NCBI RefSeq assembly: GCF_037126465.1
Contig: NC_088206.1
Location: forward strand, 14,984,702 to 15,048,701
Origin: Ornithodoros turicata
Lineage: Eukaryota > Arthropoda > Arachnida > Ixodida > Argasidae
DNA length: 64,000 nucleotides
Reading direction: 5' to 3'
The notes under the pieces are model-generated. The model was not told the DNA's origin. It saw nothing but the letters and a program-made list of their open reading frames with translations, and ran no database searches. The position numbers and the translations under genes were made by a program. Shown here piece after piece: positions 26,101 to 38,010 of the stretch (the stretch's first letter is position 1; each line of letters begins with the position of its first letter).

Positions 26101-29100
26101 AACAAATCATTGCACAGAATGATATCATTCGGAATGATGGTCGGCTAGGAGCGTGCTATGTGGTGAAGTTCTGTTTTAACAGTGTAGACTCTTAAAAATG
26201 AACTTCACCGCATAGCACGCTCCTGGCCAACCATAATCTCGAATGACATCGTTTTTCCCCTGATTTGTTGAAAACTGGAGGCGTACGCCTTTTCTGTGAC
26301 ACTTGCGCAGTTCATAATCGTAATTGTCGCAAAAACGGCGTACGCCTCCCGTTCTCACACAAATCACGACAGATAACGGTATCATTCGAGATGTTGGTTG
26401 GCCAGGAGGGTGCTATGCAGTGAAGTTCATTTCTAAGAGTGCAGCTCTAACCGCGTGTGTTTAGTGCAATGTACGTAATATTGTAGTCCACATATTCGAT
26501 ACACAAAGCCATACTTGTCTACGGAACACGCTCTTTTTGTAATAACACTTGCAAAAAAGAAAAAAAGAAGTGCTCCAAAGATCGACAGACAGCGCGCGAC
26601 GCCAGAAGGGGAATTTTCCTGCGGAGGAGCAGACAGTTAACATGGGAACGGGAACGCCTTCTCCCATGAAGGGCGTGCTCGTCCTTTTCTGGGATAACAC
26701 GTGTTATATTTGTGGAGACTGAAGAAGAGAGCGGCGCCGGACTTTCGGCGCGCGATAACTCCCGAACGCGGGATCGCATCGACATGGGACTTTGCTTGGA
26801 AAATTCGGGGGGCAAATTCCTGCATCATCAACATGATTCCCCCAAATGTGGGAGAACAGTTTCACACCCCCTTTAATTCCTTGAGCGCGTTGATCATGCC
26901 ATTAAATACGGTAGTTATTTGTTTTAGGGCCCTTTCTGTGTTTCCTCCCCAACACTGTTTGTTCAGCGTGGAATGCACCATGTTTTCCTATGTAAATATT
27001 GAAAGTTTCAAATACGTTAGTAGTATGGGGAACGGTGCTGATGGCGGCGGAAATGACGTCTTTAACTTGGCGAGAGCTGTTCCTTTGACGATATGACGTC
27101 ATCGGAGGGATCTTTCTTCCTGGGCCGTCTTCGGAGGGCCTGGCTGTAGCGAGCTGACCTAAAATTTGCATATGCGACTGATAAAAACCCTGGGAAAACA
27201 TCCGAACAGGCGCAAAAGGTGTCGGAATACGAATTTTGCTAGCCACTTTCTGCTCTCGTAGCCGCAGTACCATCCACCAGGGTAGATGGACGGGTACTGC
27301 CACAAATGACCAGGATAAAGACGTGAGGACAAAGTGAGCCATCGTCAACATGCCCCCCTCCTCGTCTCATATGCATATAGATGTTCTGTCAAGTGTGCAG
27401 CAACTGTTATTACTATTAGAAATCATTATTAAAAGGTACTGTTGGTCTTGAGAACCTACTAGCTGTAATGATGACACGTGGGCATCACGTTTGGAGAGGA
27501 GGCTTTGTGAGGAGAGGTGCGACTAGACCAGTGTTTAACAAAGTGTGTCCGAGAGTGTCCGTGGGGGTCCGCGACCGTCTCTCACATTTCAGTGAGGATT
27601 TTCGTCCCCACAAACACGCGCTCGTACATGATGCCCGATTCCCAAACATCCAGAATTTCCAAAATTGCTACAAGCATGCTTCAACGGCTAGCTTCTAATT
27701 TCTGGTAGAAAAGTCCTGCAATGCACGTTTGTCCGCGTCATACACATACAAACAAGAAGAAGAAACCAGTCCAGAATCGTTTCTGGAGCTGTATCGAAAG
27801 CACGCAGCAGCTGACGAGGTTGCTGGTGATGCACTGGCTGTGACGGTGTGTGTGTGTGGTGGTGGTGGTGGTGGTGGGGGGGGGGGGTCCGTGAATTGGT
27901 TCTCATCGCTTCCGGGGGTTCATCACCGCCAAAAGTTTGGGAAACACTGGACTAGACTAGAAACGAATATGGCATCATGGCGGCCACTTTTATCCAGTCA
28001 ACCTTCAGTAGTTTGGAGGTACATGTTAAGCATGTCTGTTAAGCACTGCATTTATCAAAGCTGCTGGTGTTTTTTATATTCTTTGTATGAAGAATTTCTA
28101 CTTTTTCTCACATGAAGTACTAAAAACCTGTTACTGGTGTTCACATGCAGGGTATCTTCATTTACGGTAACGTGCTGCTATTCTTGGACGGCAGCAGTGG
28201 CGGAAAAGGAATTCCTTGGTGGGGCAACCTCATTGGCTGGATGCTGGCTGCCATGTGCCTTATTCAGATTCCTATATGGATGTTTGTTGTGTTCGCAAAA
28301 ACAAAAGGAGCCACACTGCTCCAGGTAAGTGAAGTGAACCTTTGAAGAACAGAGGTTTTCCTTGTCCCATCGTACAGTTGGCAGTACCAACAGACCCTTG
28401 GGGGTGAAGAGCTCCTTTCAATTTCAACCATGGTGGATACTTCGACGTTCCTTTTCGAAAGCCAATCTCTATCAATCGACATTTAGCTTCCCCCAAGTTT
28501 TTCTTTTGTATCTGTCTCTCTCGGCAGTTTTCTGAAGCTTCGATTCTTAGCCACGTGTGACAACCATGAGAACGCGCTGTCGTCCCTGGGGTATCCGACG
28601 GTTATCATACAGGGACAGATAGGACGTCGTCCGGAGGGCGAAATCGGTCATCAGGGTATCCCAGACTCATGATGATCCCAGGTTCAGGGTATCAGACTAT
28701 GGGACTCATACCCAGACACAACAAATCGGTCCCACGGATGTCTTAAACGGGATCTCGCGACATCCTGCGGAATGGATCTAGCGGGACAAAAGATGTCCCA
28801 CGGACACAGTTTTGTCAGCTCCCCGTACATTCCAGTGACTTCCCACGGCGTTCCCATTTGAAAATGTGGAATGTGTGACGGACGACTTACGGAAGTACTC
28901 TTCCATATTGAAATTAAAATGATTTATTTGTAATCGTTATATTAGTTAAAATATAGAAATCATTAAAGGACAGGAGTGATTTATTTTTACGCACGATACA
29001 TATACAAGACACTTGTGTTGCAATTGATGAAAAGTTATGTCCAGTCTCAAGTGGCACACAAAATGAATTTGTCAAATGTCTGTACAGCACACAGAAGTAG

Positions 29101-31646
29101 TATACACTTTGTAGCAGAATATAAAGCGCCTTTCCGCTATTTTTTCACACCTGCCACCGTCACCGGTGTTTGTTTTTTTTTCTGTTAGCGCCCTGTTCAG
29201 ATATTTCCACAAAGGCGTTAGAGCCCTGTTCGCCCGTGAGTCGAAATGAAGGGCGAGATGTCTACGTTTAACTCGATTGCGTACACAAACAACAATGAAA
29301 TGAGAAATTGCTTTACATTGTTTCTTACTCATTTGGTTTGAGAAAGTGAGTTGGTTCATAGAAAGCCGAATTTGTGCAGTGCTACATCGTCCCGCGTTTC
29401 TCTTTCTCTTTCAATACATGATCCGTACAGGATCCTATCTCAGAGCTGATCGGCGCAATCCGTGAAACAGCCGTAACGGGATCTCCTGTGGATACACGGC
29501 TAAGGATATCCCTCCATAAATATCCCAGGGGAGTCCCACGGAGGTCTATTTTTGGATATGAACATAGGGATCTAGTTCGGACGTCAGTGGGAGATGTTGT
29601 TCTGTCTGAGTACATGTTCTTACGATATCCTTATGATTGCCCCTAGGAGGTCACCAAGGAATGATGTAGGACAGTGTGATGACACATCAGGGACATACAT
29701 AATCTAGCATCGCTTTATTGAACCTTATTTGTTTTCGTCAGAAACCACACGCAGTCTTGACACCTTCTGTTACACTGATTGATTACTCTCAATTCATATT
29801 GACAAACTGCTGCATAAAGTCTAGCATTTTCCATAACGGAAATGAGCATGGCGATTTAAAAAGGAGACAGAAATCCAGAAGGTGAAAAAAATACTTGCCA
29901 GGAGCACAAAGGCGAAGAAAAATCAGACAATAGTTATTGCTTGTTATGCGATCCTCCATAGGTTCGAGAGTCCTGCTTGCCTCTGACACAAAACGAAGGG
30001 TGAGCTATCGATGTTTAATTAAATTTGGCAAACGCACAATACTCAAGCTATGAATCTCTTGAATCTCTCAGTGTGAAGTCTATGTTTATTACTGCTTTTG
30101 GTTTGAGACATTCGGGTAGGACCGGAAAGTCAAAAACAGTGCTACAGAATCGCTCTTTTGTCTTTTCTGCGGTAAGTGCTCTAGGTATCACGGACATACA
30201 CCTTTTTGGAGGGAAAGAAATTTTACGTAGGAACGCTCTTTCCTCTGACGAATGTTATTCAGCCCCTGGGATCTGCCCAAAAAGCAAAACAAATGTGTCA
30301 CTCAATATTTGGAGAGTCTTAGCGGGTAAATTGAACAAGGTAGTATTTGTCATCCCGATAGCTACCTACCGGGACTGGCATAGGATGTACCTGAATGACT
30401 CTTCACGGACAATCCGCGAGTGTCATCCTAAGGACGTTCTGAGAACACATATCGAAGGACAAGGACACGATGACACTGAGGACGTCCTGGGGATCGTCTG
30501 TGTTGTTGGGGAAGCGACAGAGCCAGTACTTGGACATTGTAGCTAGATAATTGTGCGTGAAGGCGTCCTGCGATGGCTCTGAGCGGTCGGTGGCCGCCAG
30601 TCGAAGACGCCGTAAGAGGGGAGCTGAACGGGTGGGTCAAGGCACCCTTTTCACAGGGCTTCATTGACTGGGAAATGATGGTGTCCCGCATTTTGCGAGT
30701 CTCAGCTCAGTACAACGATTTTTTTTTTTTCAGCTGTTGCCAGTGGAACAGGGAATCTGTCTCTGAATGGGTTGGAGTAAATTTTTAGAAGTGAACTCGA
30801 AATTTTGCCAAGTGAAGGCAACGTTTTTTCTTCCCAAAAATAGACAGCCCATGTATTTACACACCCCATTTCCTACATGGGCTATTTATTTGTGGCAAAA
30901 AACATGCCTTCACTTGGCGAAATTTCGTGTACAATTCGAAAAATTAAACTTCACAAAAAAAAAAAAAACGTTAATGAAAACATATGCAACTCGTGGCAAG
31001 TTCCCAGAAGTTAAATATCGTTGACCACACCGAGGTGAAACTGTTGCCTGAGGTGAAACGTCCTTTGTTGCCTGTCGAAGCGAAACTCGTGAAATTTTCA
31101 TTTTCGAGTCCAACGTATCAGCACGATCATCATGTGGGATAACTGACGTGCTGTAATTATGCAAGTAATGAAGATGCTCAGACTGCCAGGCATATTTGTT
31201 GTAGTGTAGGCTCCTAGTCAATCATTCATCCACCGTGTTGAGTGTGCAAAATGAATGCATAGAAGGTGCGACCTCTTGAAAGTTTCCTCTTTTCTTGGCA
31301 ATTTTCTCCATTATCAGCGTCTACCCAGCTCCTACCCTCACGCGTCAGTAGACGTATTGACGTTCTTGGCAAGACATTGTGGCGCCGCAGGGCTGCTTTG
31401 ACGCACAGCTACGAGAAGTAATGTCATTCAAGTAAGCTTTTTATTTTACAACAGAAAGTGCGAAACAGCTTCAAGCCAGCCCAGGACTGGGGACCTCGTA
31501 ATCTCAAGACCAGAGAACAGTGGAGAGAATTCAAAGACTGTGTCCACAACAACATGCTTCGTCAACCCTACCAGATAGCAGTGCTTCCAGAGAAAGCCGC
31601 ACACACCAATCCCTGCTTCGACTTCAATGAAACCACATTATTTTGA
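17147..31646 (+). CDS. SLC6-family sodium-dependent nutrient amino acid transporter, complete, 14 exons
   Basis: Secondary active transporter of the plasma membrane, expected to couple Na+ (and Cl-) entry to amino acid uptake. Exons: 17147-17282, 17361-17492, 17628-17839, 20501-20541, 20615-20747, 21680-21814, 22253-22356, 22431-22555, 23189-23307, 23605-23733, 25446-25545, 25604-25704, 28151-28324, 31455-31646. All junctions are GT-AG with matching phases; the sum is 1833 nt, giving 610 residues, normal for SLC6. Visible motifs: TM1 GLGNVWRFP (29-37) followed by AYENGGGAF; loop-2 cysteines C130 and C144 with an N-glycosylation site NRT at 155; the unwound TM6 [10 protein letters not shown] (272-281); TM8 FTLGVGSS (372-379). 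About twelve membrane segments and a 63-residue cytoplasmic C-tail. The pattern is closest to insect NAT/B0AT-like members rather than monoamine or GABA carriers. The 41-nt exon 4 (ending ELYWK) is the least certain, because its acceptor (TGGAG) is weak. The ATG sits in a frame open back to an AG at 17118-17119, so an upstream N-terminal exon is possible. Confidence 0.93.
18074..19276 (+). mobile_element. hAT-like non-autonomous DNA element, copy 2 (1203 bp), in transporter intron 3
   Basis: Same termini, subterminal CGAACC arrays and length as the copy at 11.3 kb, and similar along the whole interior by eye. It is flanked by its own perfect 8-bp duplication CTTGAAAG (18066-18073 and 19277-19284). 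It is inserted in the sense orientation of the intron between exons 3 and 4. The clean duplication and similarity suggest fairly recent movement by a transposase supplied elsewhere. Confidence 0.88.
19491..19921 (+). mobile_element. hAT-like MITE, 431 bp, in transporter intron 3
   Basis: Begins CAGGGTTGCGGAATGGG and ends CCGCAACCCTG. The flanking octamers TCTCAAAC and TCTCAGAG match at 6 of 8, consistent with an aged hAT duplication. The interior is rich in GGAATGGAAT/ATTCCATTCC units. Confidence 0.6.
23929..24098 (+). mobile_element. Pogo/mariner-type MITE, truncated right end, in transporter intron 10
   Basis: Starts after TA with CAGTGAACACTCGTTATT and follows the same interior as the 42.8-kb element in opposite orientation. 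The right terminus dissolves into a G-run before the expected CACTG end, so no second TA can be assigned. Confidence 0.6.
24389..24446 (+). repeat. Perfect 58-bp palindrome without spacer
   Basis: The sequence from TAGGGTGCCTGAATAC to its mirror complement is exact, centred on CTGCGCAG. A shorter palindrome with the same core (CTAGCTCCCTCTGC and complement) lies at 24312-24339, in intron 10 of the transporter gene. Confidence 0.85.
25948..26184 (+). mobile_element. Long-arm foldback MITE, TA duplication, transporter intron 12
   Basis: Arms of about 115 bp start CACTGTTAAAACAGAAC and are nearly perfect complements, centred on CAAGATAATTTGTCCC. TA on both sides (25946-25947, 26185-26186). Confidence 0.75.
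26187..26441 (+). mobile_element. Related long-arm foldback MITE directly adjacent
   Basis: Starts GACTCTTAAAAATGAACTTC and ends with GAAGTTCATTTCTAAGAG. Arms include a GGCGTACGCCTCC block. It shares the TA at its left border with the preceding element and the AACTTCACC-GCATAGCAC segment with it. Confidence 0.65.
27529..27949 (+). mobile_element. hAT-like MITE, 421 bp, in transporter intron 12
   Basis: Ends CAGTGTTTAACAAAGTG and CAAAAGTTTGGGAAACACTG are imperfect inverted repeats flanked by a perfect octamer GACTAGAC (27521-27528 and 27950-27957). A GTG microsatellite and a G-run lie inside. No transposase frame. Confidence 0.8.
29210..30540 (+). repeat. Dispersed repeat region in transporter intron 13
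   Basis: Segments around 29243 (CGAAATGAAGGGCGAGATG) and 29992 resemble one near 33520 (CAAAATGAAGGGTGAGGCG), each followed by CACAAAC..CA and a GAGAAAG..TTGGTYCAT block. Stretches rich in GGGATCTC/GGATATCC foldback units lie between. The 173-codon frame inside (30025-30546) begins within this repeat and is not regarded as a gene. Confidence 0.4.
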
Positions 31647-34619
31647 GGAGTTCATTAGACGACAGTGGTGTAAATGATGCATCAAGCAAATCATCTCAGG
31701 ACTATCTACCGAATTCACCGCAGTCTCACTAGCGGTCTTTAATCATCAAGAACTGTTGCGCACCGACGTGCATACAGCGCTGTGTCCGTGTGTCTTCGAA
31801 AGAGAACAGCGAATGCCCAGCACACTTCATCATCCGTGCGCCACATGGAAGTTTCAACGCACGTGAACATCCTGAAGAACAGCACGATGCAGTACTTTTT
31901 AAATATCTTATGTGTATTATTGTAAGTGATCCGTGAATTCGATACATGTTTTTAGCTCCGAAATAGGCTACTGATCGGAACAGTTTGACGTGCAGGAGGG
32001 TCTATGTCCTTGATCAAAGGTGACAGCTTCTGTCGTCATCCGTTGATCGTCCATGACATAATCCTGAAAGTGCACAAGTACGGTGGTGTGTTTCAGCCAT
32101 GCCGTGACTATATGGACTGCGCTTGCTGAAACTAAACGTACCTTGCGAGCTTTCCCAGAAGAGGTCCCAGTGGTCGACGTTTTCTTCTCACCGGTCGCTG
32201 GAAATTTGATGGGTGTTAACCCTAAGGAGAAACGTGTACATATAGCGCTGTTTTATCGCGTGACTGCCATGTTTTTGTATTTATTCGTTTTGAACGATAT
32301 GTATGCTGAAATACATGAATATTGCATCGAGATCTATGGATTCAAATTTCATTTGAAAGGGGTGATCTCAGAACAACTAGCTTGTCAGGGAAACCGGTGA
32401 CTATCACTAGAAGCTACGCCGTGCCCATGCACGGAACAACATATCTCGATTCGTAACAGAAGACAGTGCAGAGTTTTTGGAATGGGGGACTCAAGCGCTT
32501 TGGGGGCCCCAAAGAAATAGCGACGTCGCCACTACATATGCCAAGAACCTAAACCACAGTTTCAGTTTTGGACAGGCACGTTTCTTGGAAGTAACGTGGG
32601 GTACCAAAGCAGACTAGTGCGGTTCTCATGACCGGCGAGAATCGGCGTGAACGTGTCGTTTGCAAATGGTTGCGAACCCTTGTTCTTGTTCCTCCCCCAT
32701 TTCCATGCACGCTGCCAACCAGCACTCTATACACGAAAAGGGGTTAAAACTTCGGCTAGTTAGTGATTCATAGTTAAAAACGATAAAACCCTCAGTGCAG
32801 GGAAACAGTGCTCGTCTTTTTTTGCCTTTCTTTGTGTGTGTGTTCCGTCCTCGTCTTTCCCTGCACTGAGGGTTTTATCGTTTTTCACTATGCTATATAC
32901 TTTCTCGCACTTCCCGGATGGTGCTCCATGACTTTGATGGTGCTGCATTAGCCATTTAACGTTTGCCTGCAGAAGCCTTATATTCCACAGGGTGACTCGC
33001 GCGCGTGATGTCATCAGTTGAAGGGTTTTCTGCGGTACTTCTTCAGAAGCAGTTGGTCCCAACGTTAAATTCATTATCGACTGCTACGTCGCTTTGAGCA
33101 ACAATCGAAAGCTCGCGCCTTCGATTATTGAACAAACACAAAGTGAATCTAAAGACGTCGCACAACCCAAGCAAGAAACAAAGGTTGGACCAAGCTAGGC
33201 TATAGTTAGGCTGGCCTACCTGACCTTGCTTGGTACATTATCGGCCAACAAGCTTGTTTCTTGATACGGATCTGTACCTTGGTCAACGATTTGCCAAGCA
33301 TTGGCCAGCCTACGTTGTGCCAAAATACAGACCAAAGCATTCCTGCGGCGTCCCTCATTTTCAGACTAAATTGTCTCGCGGCGTAAGGTAACGATATACC
33401 ATTATTTGTTTGTTGCTCGTATTTCCCACAACGTTTCCTGAGGAAAAACAGATACTATACAGACCTTGTCTCGAGAGCTTCTGCAAATTCGAGAGACCTG
33501 TTCGCGTATGTGTCAAAATGAAGGGTGAGGCGCGCATAAGTTTAATTTGGCGCGTACACAAACGACATTGAACTGATGAATTGCTTGTCGTATTAACTCG
33601 CACTGCTTCTGTTTCTTACTGCTTTAGTTTTGAGAAGTTCCCTTGGTCCATCGAAAGTCGAACTTATGCAGCGCTAGACCATTCTACGTTTCCCTCTCCC
33701 CCAGGCGAGATTGATCAAAGCTTTGGCAAGTGCTTGGCCAACGAGCTCGTGTCCTGATACGGATCTGTACCCTGGCCGACGGCTTTCCAATCCTCGCTCT
33801 GCCTATCACTATGCAACGCTGCGCCAACGTTGGATGGCCGAGAGAGTCGTTGGCCAACTGTCATCCGACCTTTTGCCAACCGTCGGCCATCGGCCATTGC
33901 TTGCTTGAGAAATCACTGTCGTGGAAAGAAACCGCATACGCGAGTCCGCATACCGCGCAAAAATATTCTGGTTATTTTATGAAGCTACGAGCATTACGTG
34001 ATACTGAACACGAGTTCTGGAATAGAATGCGTCCATAATAATGAACCTCGTTCAAGTCGAAAAATCGTAAACCGAGAAAACTTGAATATTGAAGTAAATA
34101 TTTCGTAATTGGAGCTGGGTAATTGGAGCTGGAGGTAATAGACCCTTTTAGAAAAGCAAGCTCCACCTGGTGCCACGCAAGGGCTCATGGGAACTTAGAG
34201 CACCTTCAAGCATTACGAGACGACCAGAGGCGGAGGTAGAAGAACAACAACATTCCCGGTGTGCGCAGCAGCAGCGTCAGCCGGGGTACACCATAACCAA
34301 AGCAGACGGCAGAGCTGTGTCCCTCATATAGGCATACTCTACATGAATGTGCTGTTAGCATCGTCTTTTAGTGTGTGACGTGGCAAAACGGAACAGGATC
34401 CAGGAGCATGACATATCCCCTTTTTCAATGGAACACCGCGCGCACAGTGTCATCGCGCAGGAAAAAAAAAAAAAGTTTTCATGCGTCGGATATGATGGCT
34501 GACCCATGGTGATGCTAGTCACCTGTGTGTATAGTGGAGCAGCCTGGATCGGGCTTATCGCACTGCTAAACAAGCCCAATCTTGAAAGTAATGTCCTAGA
34601 TGACCTGCATAATATGACT
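31647..34619. other. Downstream of transporter gene: 3' UTR and repeats
   Basis: The first few hundred bases are presumably transporter 3' UTR, though no AATAAA was located with confidence. After that come a foldback (32.8 kb) and dispersed repeat segments (33.5 kb). Small frames are not supported as genes. Confidence 0.4.
32771..32890 (+). repeat. Foldback element, CAGTGCAGGG arms
   Basis: AAAAACGATAAAACCCTCAG and GTGCAGGGAAA at the left reappear inverted at the right, with a TG-rich loop. About 45-bp arms. Confidence 0.65.
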
Positions 34620-34912
34620 TAGACCTCTCCCTGTTTGTAAATTAATGACGTCATAGTGTTTGACAGCGCCACCAATTTGGTAGAGTTGAACTACTCTCAA
34701 AGCTAGGGCGAACCAGGTCGTGCTCGAAAGCCACGATCTTGAGGGGATCACGATGGTCCCTGAAAGGAACGCCATCTTCGTTCCTACTTTTCTTTCAATA
34801 GGAGGCAGCGAACAAGTGCCCATTTGTGGAAGCCAGCCCCCTCCCCTTCCGATTTGTTTCGGTTTCAATATGTCTACCAACGTCATGATGACGTTTCTCG
34901 GGCAGAGGTCTA
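34620..34912 (+). repeat. Dispersed repeat with TAGACCTCT inverted ends, fullest copy
   Basis: Ends TAGACCTCTCCC and GGGCAGAGGTCTA are inverted. The interior has ATGACGTCATAGTG, GGTCCCTGAAAGGAACG and GTTTCGGTTTCAATATGTC. Other copies in this window allow the family to be defined. Confidence 0.7.
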
Positions 34913-35509
34913 TTAGTTCAATGCACACGTATTTCCCGATTACAACGCTCTGTAACACTGCTGACACGGTCAGGTGAGGTAAGTAGACTGTTTTTCTAGT
35001 GGAAGTTCATTTCCGCATCGTAGCAAAATTTAAACCACACCATTTTTATGTGTGTGTAGAAGCAATGCCTGATCTGACCGTCCATCCCGCTGACACACAT
35101 GCATTTCTCGTTTCTTACCATGTTGTTGGTACCGTCGTTGTAGCAGGTCGATAAATTGTAATACGATCCTAAATTGTCCTTGGCAGGTACATACTCGTAT
35201 GTAGATGCACTGGACTAATGAACAAACTCTAATAGGACACCTTTCCATCATCATCACTTTCTCATCACTTCCACACGCGCAATGGGGCGGTGTACCGCCA
35301 TAACGACCCACCACATCATCATCATTTATGTGTGTGTGTGTATGTAGATGACATTGCAACAAAAATACTAAAAAGAGGATAAGTCGACTTATCCTCTTAT
35401 TGCATACAGAGGACATCGAGGAGCACACGTTCTGTATTGCCCTGGGGGCATTTGCACAATGGCACAATACGACTTTACATATGTATGCGCTTTGACAAGG
35501 CGAGTTTAT

Positions 35510-35670
35510 GATCCATAACTTAAAAACCCGAGACTAGGGGACAAAAAACGACAAACACAGACAAGGTCTCAAAACTGAGACCTTGAGACCTCAAAACTGA
35601 GAAAAAATTGAGACCTTGTCTGTGTTTGTCGTTTTTTGTCCCCTAGTCTCGGGTTTTTAAGTTATGGATC
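35510..35670 (+). repeat. Perfect 63-bp inverted repeat
   Basis: Arms 35510-35572 and 35608-35670 are exact complements (begin GATCCATAACTTAAAAACC) around a 35-bp loop that itself contains GAGACCT/TCTCAAAACTGAGA repeats. No target duplication beyond the arms was seen. Confidence 0.85.
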
Positions 35671-35929
35671 TATACCACCAGCTCGCTTGCTACCTCTCTA
35701 TCCTCTCGTTGAGTTTATGATGTTATGCGTGTACTTACCTGTCCTATGAGTGGGTTCTGAAACATTCATATTTGTTAGCTAAGCTACATCGTTAACCATA
35801 AGCCGCGTTCATACTGGGGTAACCGTTGCGCAGTTCCAGAAGAAATTTGTTATGCCTACTAGAAATGGGACGAAGCTAGGACAATATGAAGCTTGGCGTC
35901 ATTTTTAGTTATTGATTTATTGTTAGTTG

Positions 35930-36205
35930 TTCCTATCAGGACTATGAACAGGTTTTTTTAAATTCGTTAGATTTCTTTAAAATCCGGTAGGTTTTTAAAA
36001 ATCCGTTACAAACTTTAAAAAGATCCGTTACAGATTTTTTTCGCGTAATACTTGATTGGCCGCGTAACACGACCGAAAAAATTCCATCAATGCTGCTCTT
36101 CTTGTTTAAAAATTTTTAAGAATTTTTAAAAATCTGTTGCAGATTTCATAAAAATTCGTTACAGATTTTAAAAAGAATATGTTACATTTTTAAAAACAGA
36201 GCAGC
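35930..36205 (+). repeat. Degenerate tandem repeat of AAATCCGTTACAGATTT units
   Basis: TTTAAAAATCCGTTACA-like units recur about every 25-35 bp, interrupted once by unique sequence. AT-rich and non-coding. Confidence 0.55.
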
Positions 36206-38010
36206 AGTGAGGCCATTTTTTCGGACGTTAGGTTACGCGGCCAGGCAGACGTCCTGTATAGGAAAGAGCATGTAATTGCTGACGACTAATTACCGGAAAT
36301 TAATTAACTTCGAATTATGTTTTCGCGAAAATACGAGACAGCAGAATTGGAGGTGACGATTATTTGAATCCACCGTCTCTCTAAAAAATCCTGAAACGAG
36401 AGAACCATCCGAAACCAGAGCTACGCACTTCTCGAGCGCACAAAAAGAGAAAGGGCGTTCGCGTCGGAGGGTCACGTGGTTTTTTAGCGATCGAGCTGAC
36501 TGGAATAAACGCAGATCTGTTGGCAAGATAGACCGCTTCATGGTCCAGATAAGCCGAAGCGATGTCCTTTCTGCGCTCGAGAAGTGCCTAGCTCTGGTTT
36601 CGCCTCATTTGCATACAAAGGATTTTTTCTTTTTTGTGCGCATTTGTATCTCGAAGTACGTGCTCATTTCAGGATTTTTGAGAAAGAGGGTGAATGCTCT
36701 TTCCCATAGGACGTGCTCCTGGCCGTTTCCTTATTGGACGTTAGAATCCCGATGAATGAGAGTACGCTTATGGGAAGCTACTCATACCTCTGCTAGGCGG
36801 GCTCTTTCGGTTGCCGCTGAGCCAAAATATTTAACCATAAATATCTAATTGAGTGGTGTTACACGACAGCGTCAACTGTCATGGACATTTCAACGGCAGT
36901 TGACTGAAACCCAGTCAACTGGCAGGACGACGACAACCTCTAAGATGAACTGTGCGTCCAACAAGCGCTCCGAGTGCATCGGCGCCTCCAACGGACCAAC
37001 ATTTTTATGTGGCCATGTACGGTTCGCGTCACAGCTAACTTGAACACCGCTCCAGCCAGCCCGCGAAGCGGGAAGAGAGCCACCCTGGCGGCGCCTAGCA
37101 GAAAACAACGTCTTCATAACGAGGGTCACCTTCTCCAACTGTAAATAGATGACCAAAATATCATCCGCCGTTTATTCTACTAAGCACCACCAGGGTCCGC
37201 AGGCCGGAATGGCGTTCAAGTTATCTCTGATGTGAGCTGTACGTTGCGCGCTTCTGGGTGCAAGAAGAAAAACAAACAAAACGAGCTGCCCGTAAAAGTA
37301 CATACTTATGATAGAAAAAGCTTATCTTATCTACAGCTGTGACGTCGTAGGACCACCTAAGGGCCATCTGGTCGAAAAGCGCTAAACCCAACGATCCACC
37401 GGAAGAGGCGTGTTAAGCACAGATAACTGCCGTTCAGCTGAAGTGCCTTTGGGATGTTCAGCTATACCATTAACTTCAACAGTATTTGAAAGTGCCCGTG
37501 TAACGGGATGTAATACCTCTGTTACACATACAGTGTTCAATAATCATTGAAACCGATTACCATTGAGTTGCATTGAACATGCGCATAGCGCCACCAAACG
37601 TGCCAACCAGACAAGGAGCAGTTGGATCCATGACCTACTATATACTGTCAGTATATAGTAGGTCGTGGTTGAATCCAATTGTCTTTGCGACGTTGACACT
37701 TTACACGCTGGGTGGCGCTAGGCGCTGTTGTTTCTTTTTTTTTTTTTTTTTGTCACCATGACATTACTGCAAGTGAAAAGCCTTTGCGTAGGTTACATCT
37801 CGCATTTGTACAACAACAGTGTAAATGTTATCTGTAAATAATTGGAATGATACGGTCAACCCCTACGTTACACTCTGGTGTGCACGATCATAGCTCCTAC
37901 GTGCTACATACTTGCATAAGACGCTGCAAGGAATCAGGGGGTACGTATTTATAGTGCTGCGTTCGTGCAATATCATACGGGTCACGGATGAGTAAGAAAG
38001 TGTGCCTTAC
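36206..38010. other. Between transporter and PPxY gene B: no gene recognised
   Basis: The missing C-terminal exon of copy B should lie here or to the left, but no phase-compatible open stretch with good splice sites stood out. Contains the 37.6-kb foldback and a T-run. Confidence 0.35.
37588..37726 (+). repeat. Foldback element around a 33-bp near-perfect palindrome
   Basis: The centre (37632-37664) is GACCTACTATATACTG, one T, then the exact complement. Outer segments TAGCGCCACC and GGTGGCGCTA are also inverted, giving imperfect arms of about 70 bp. Confidence 0.6.
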
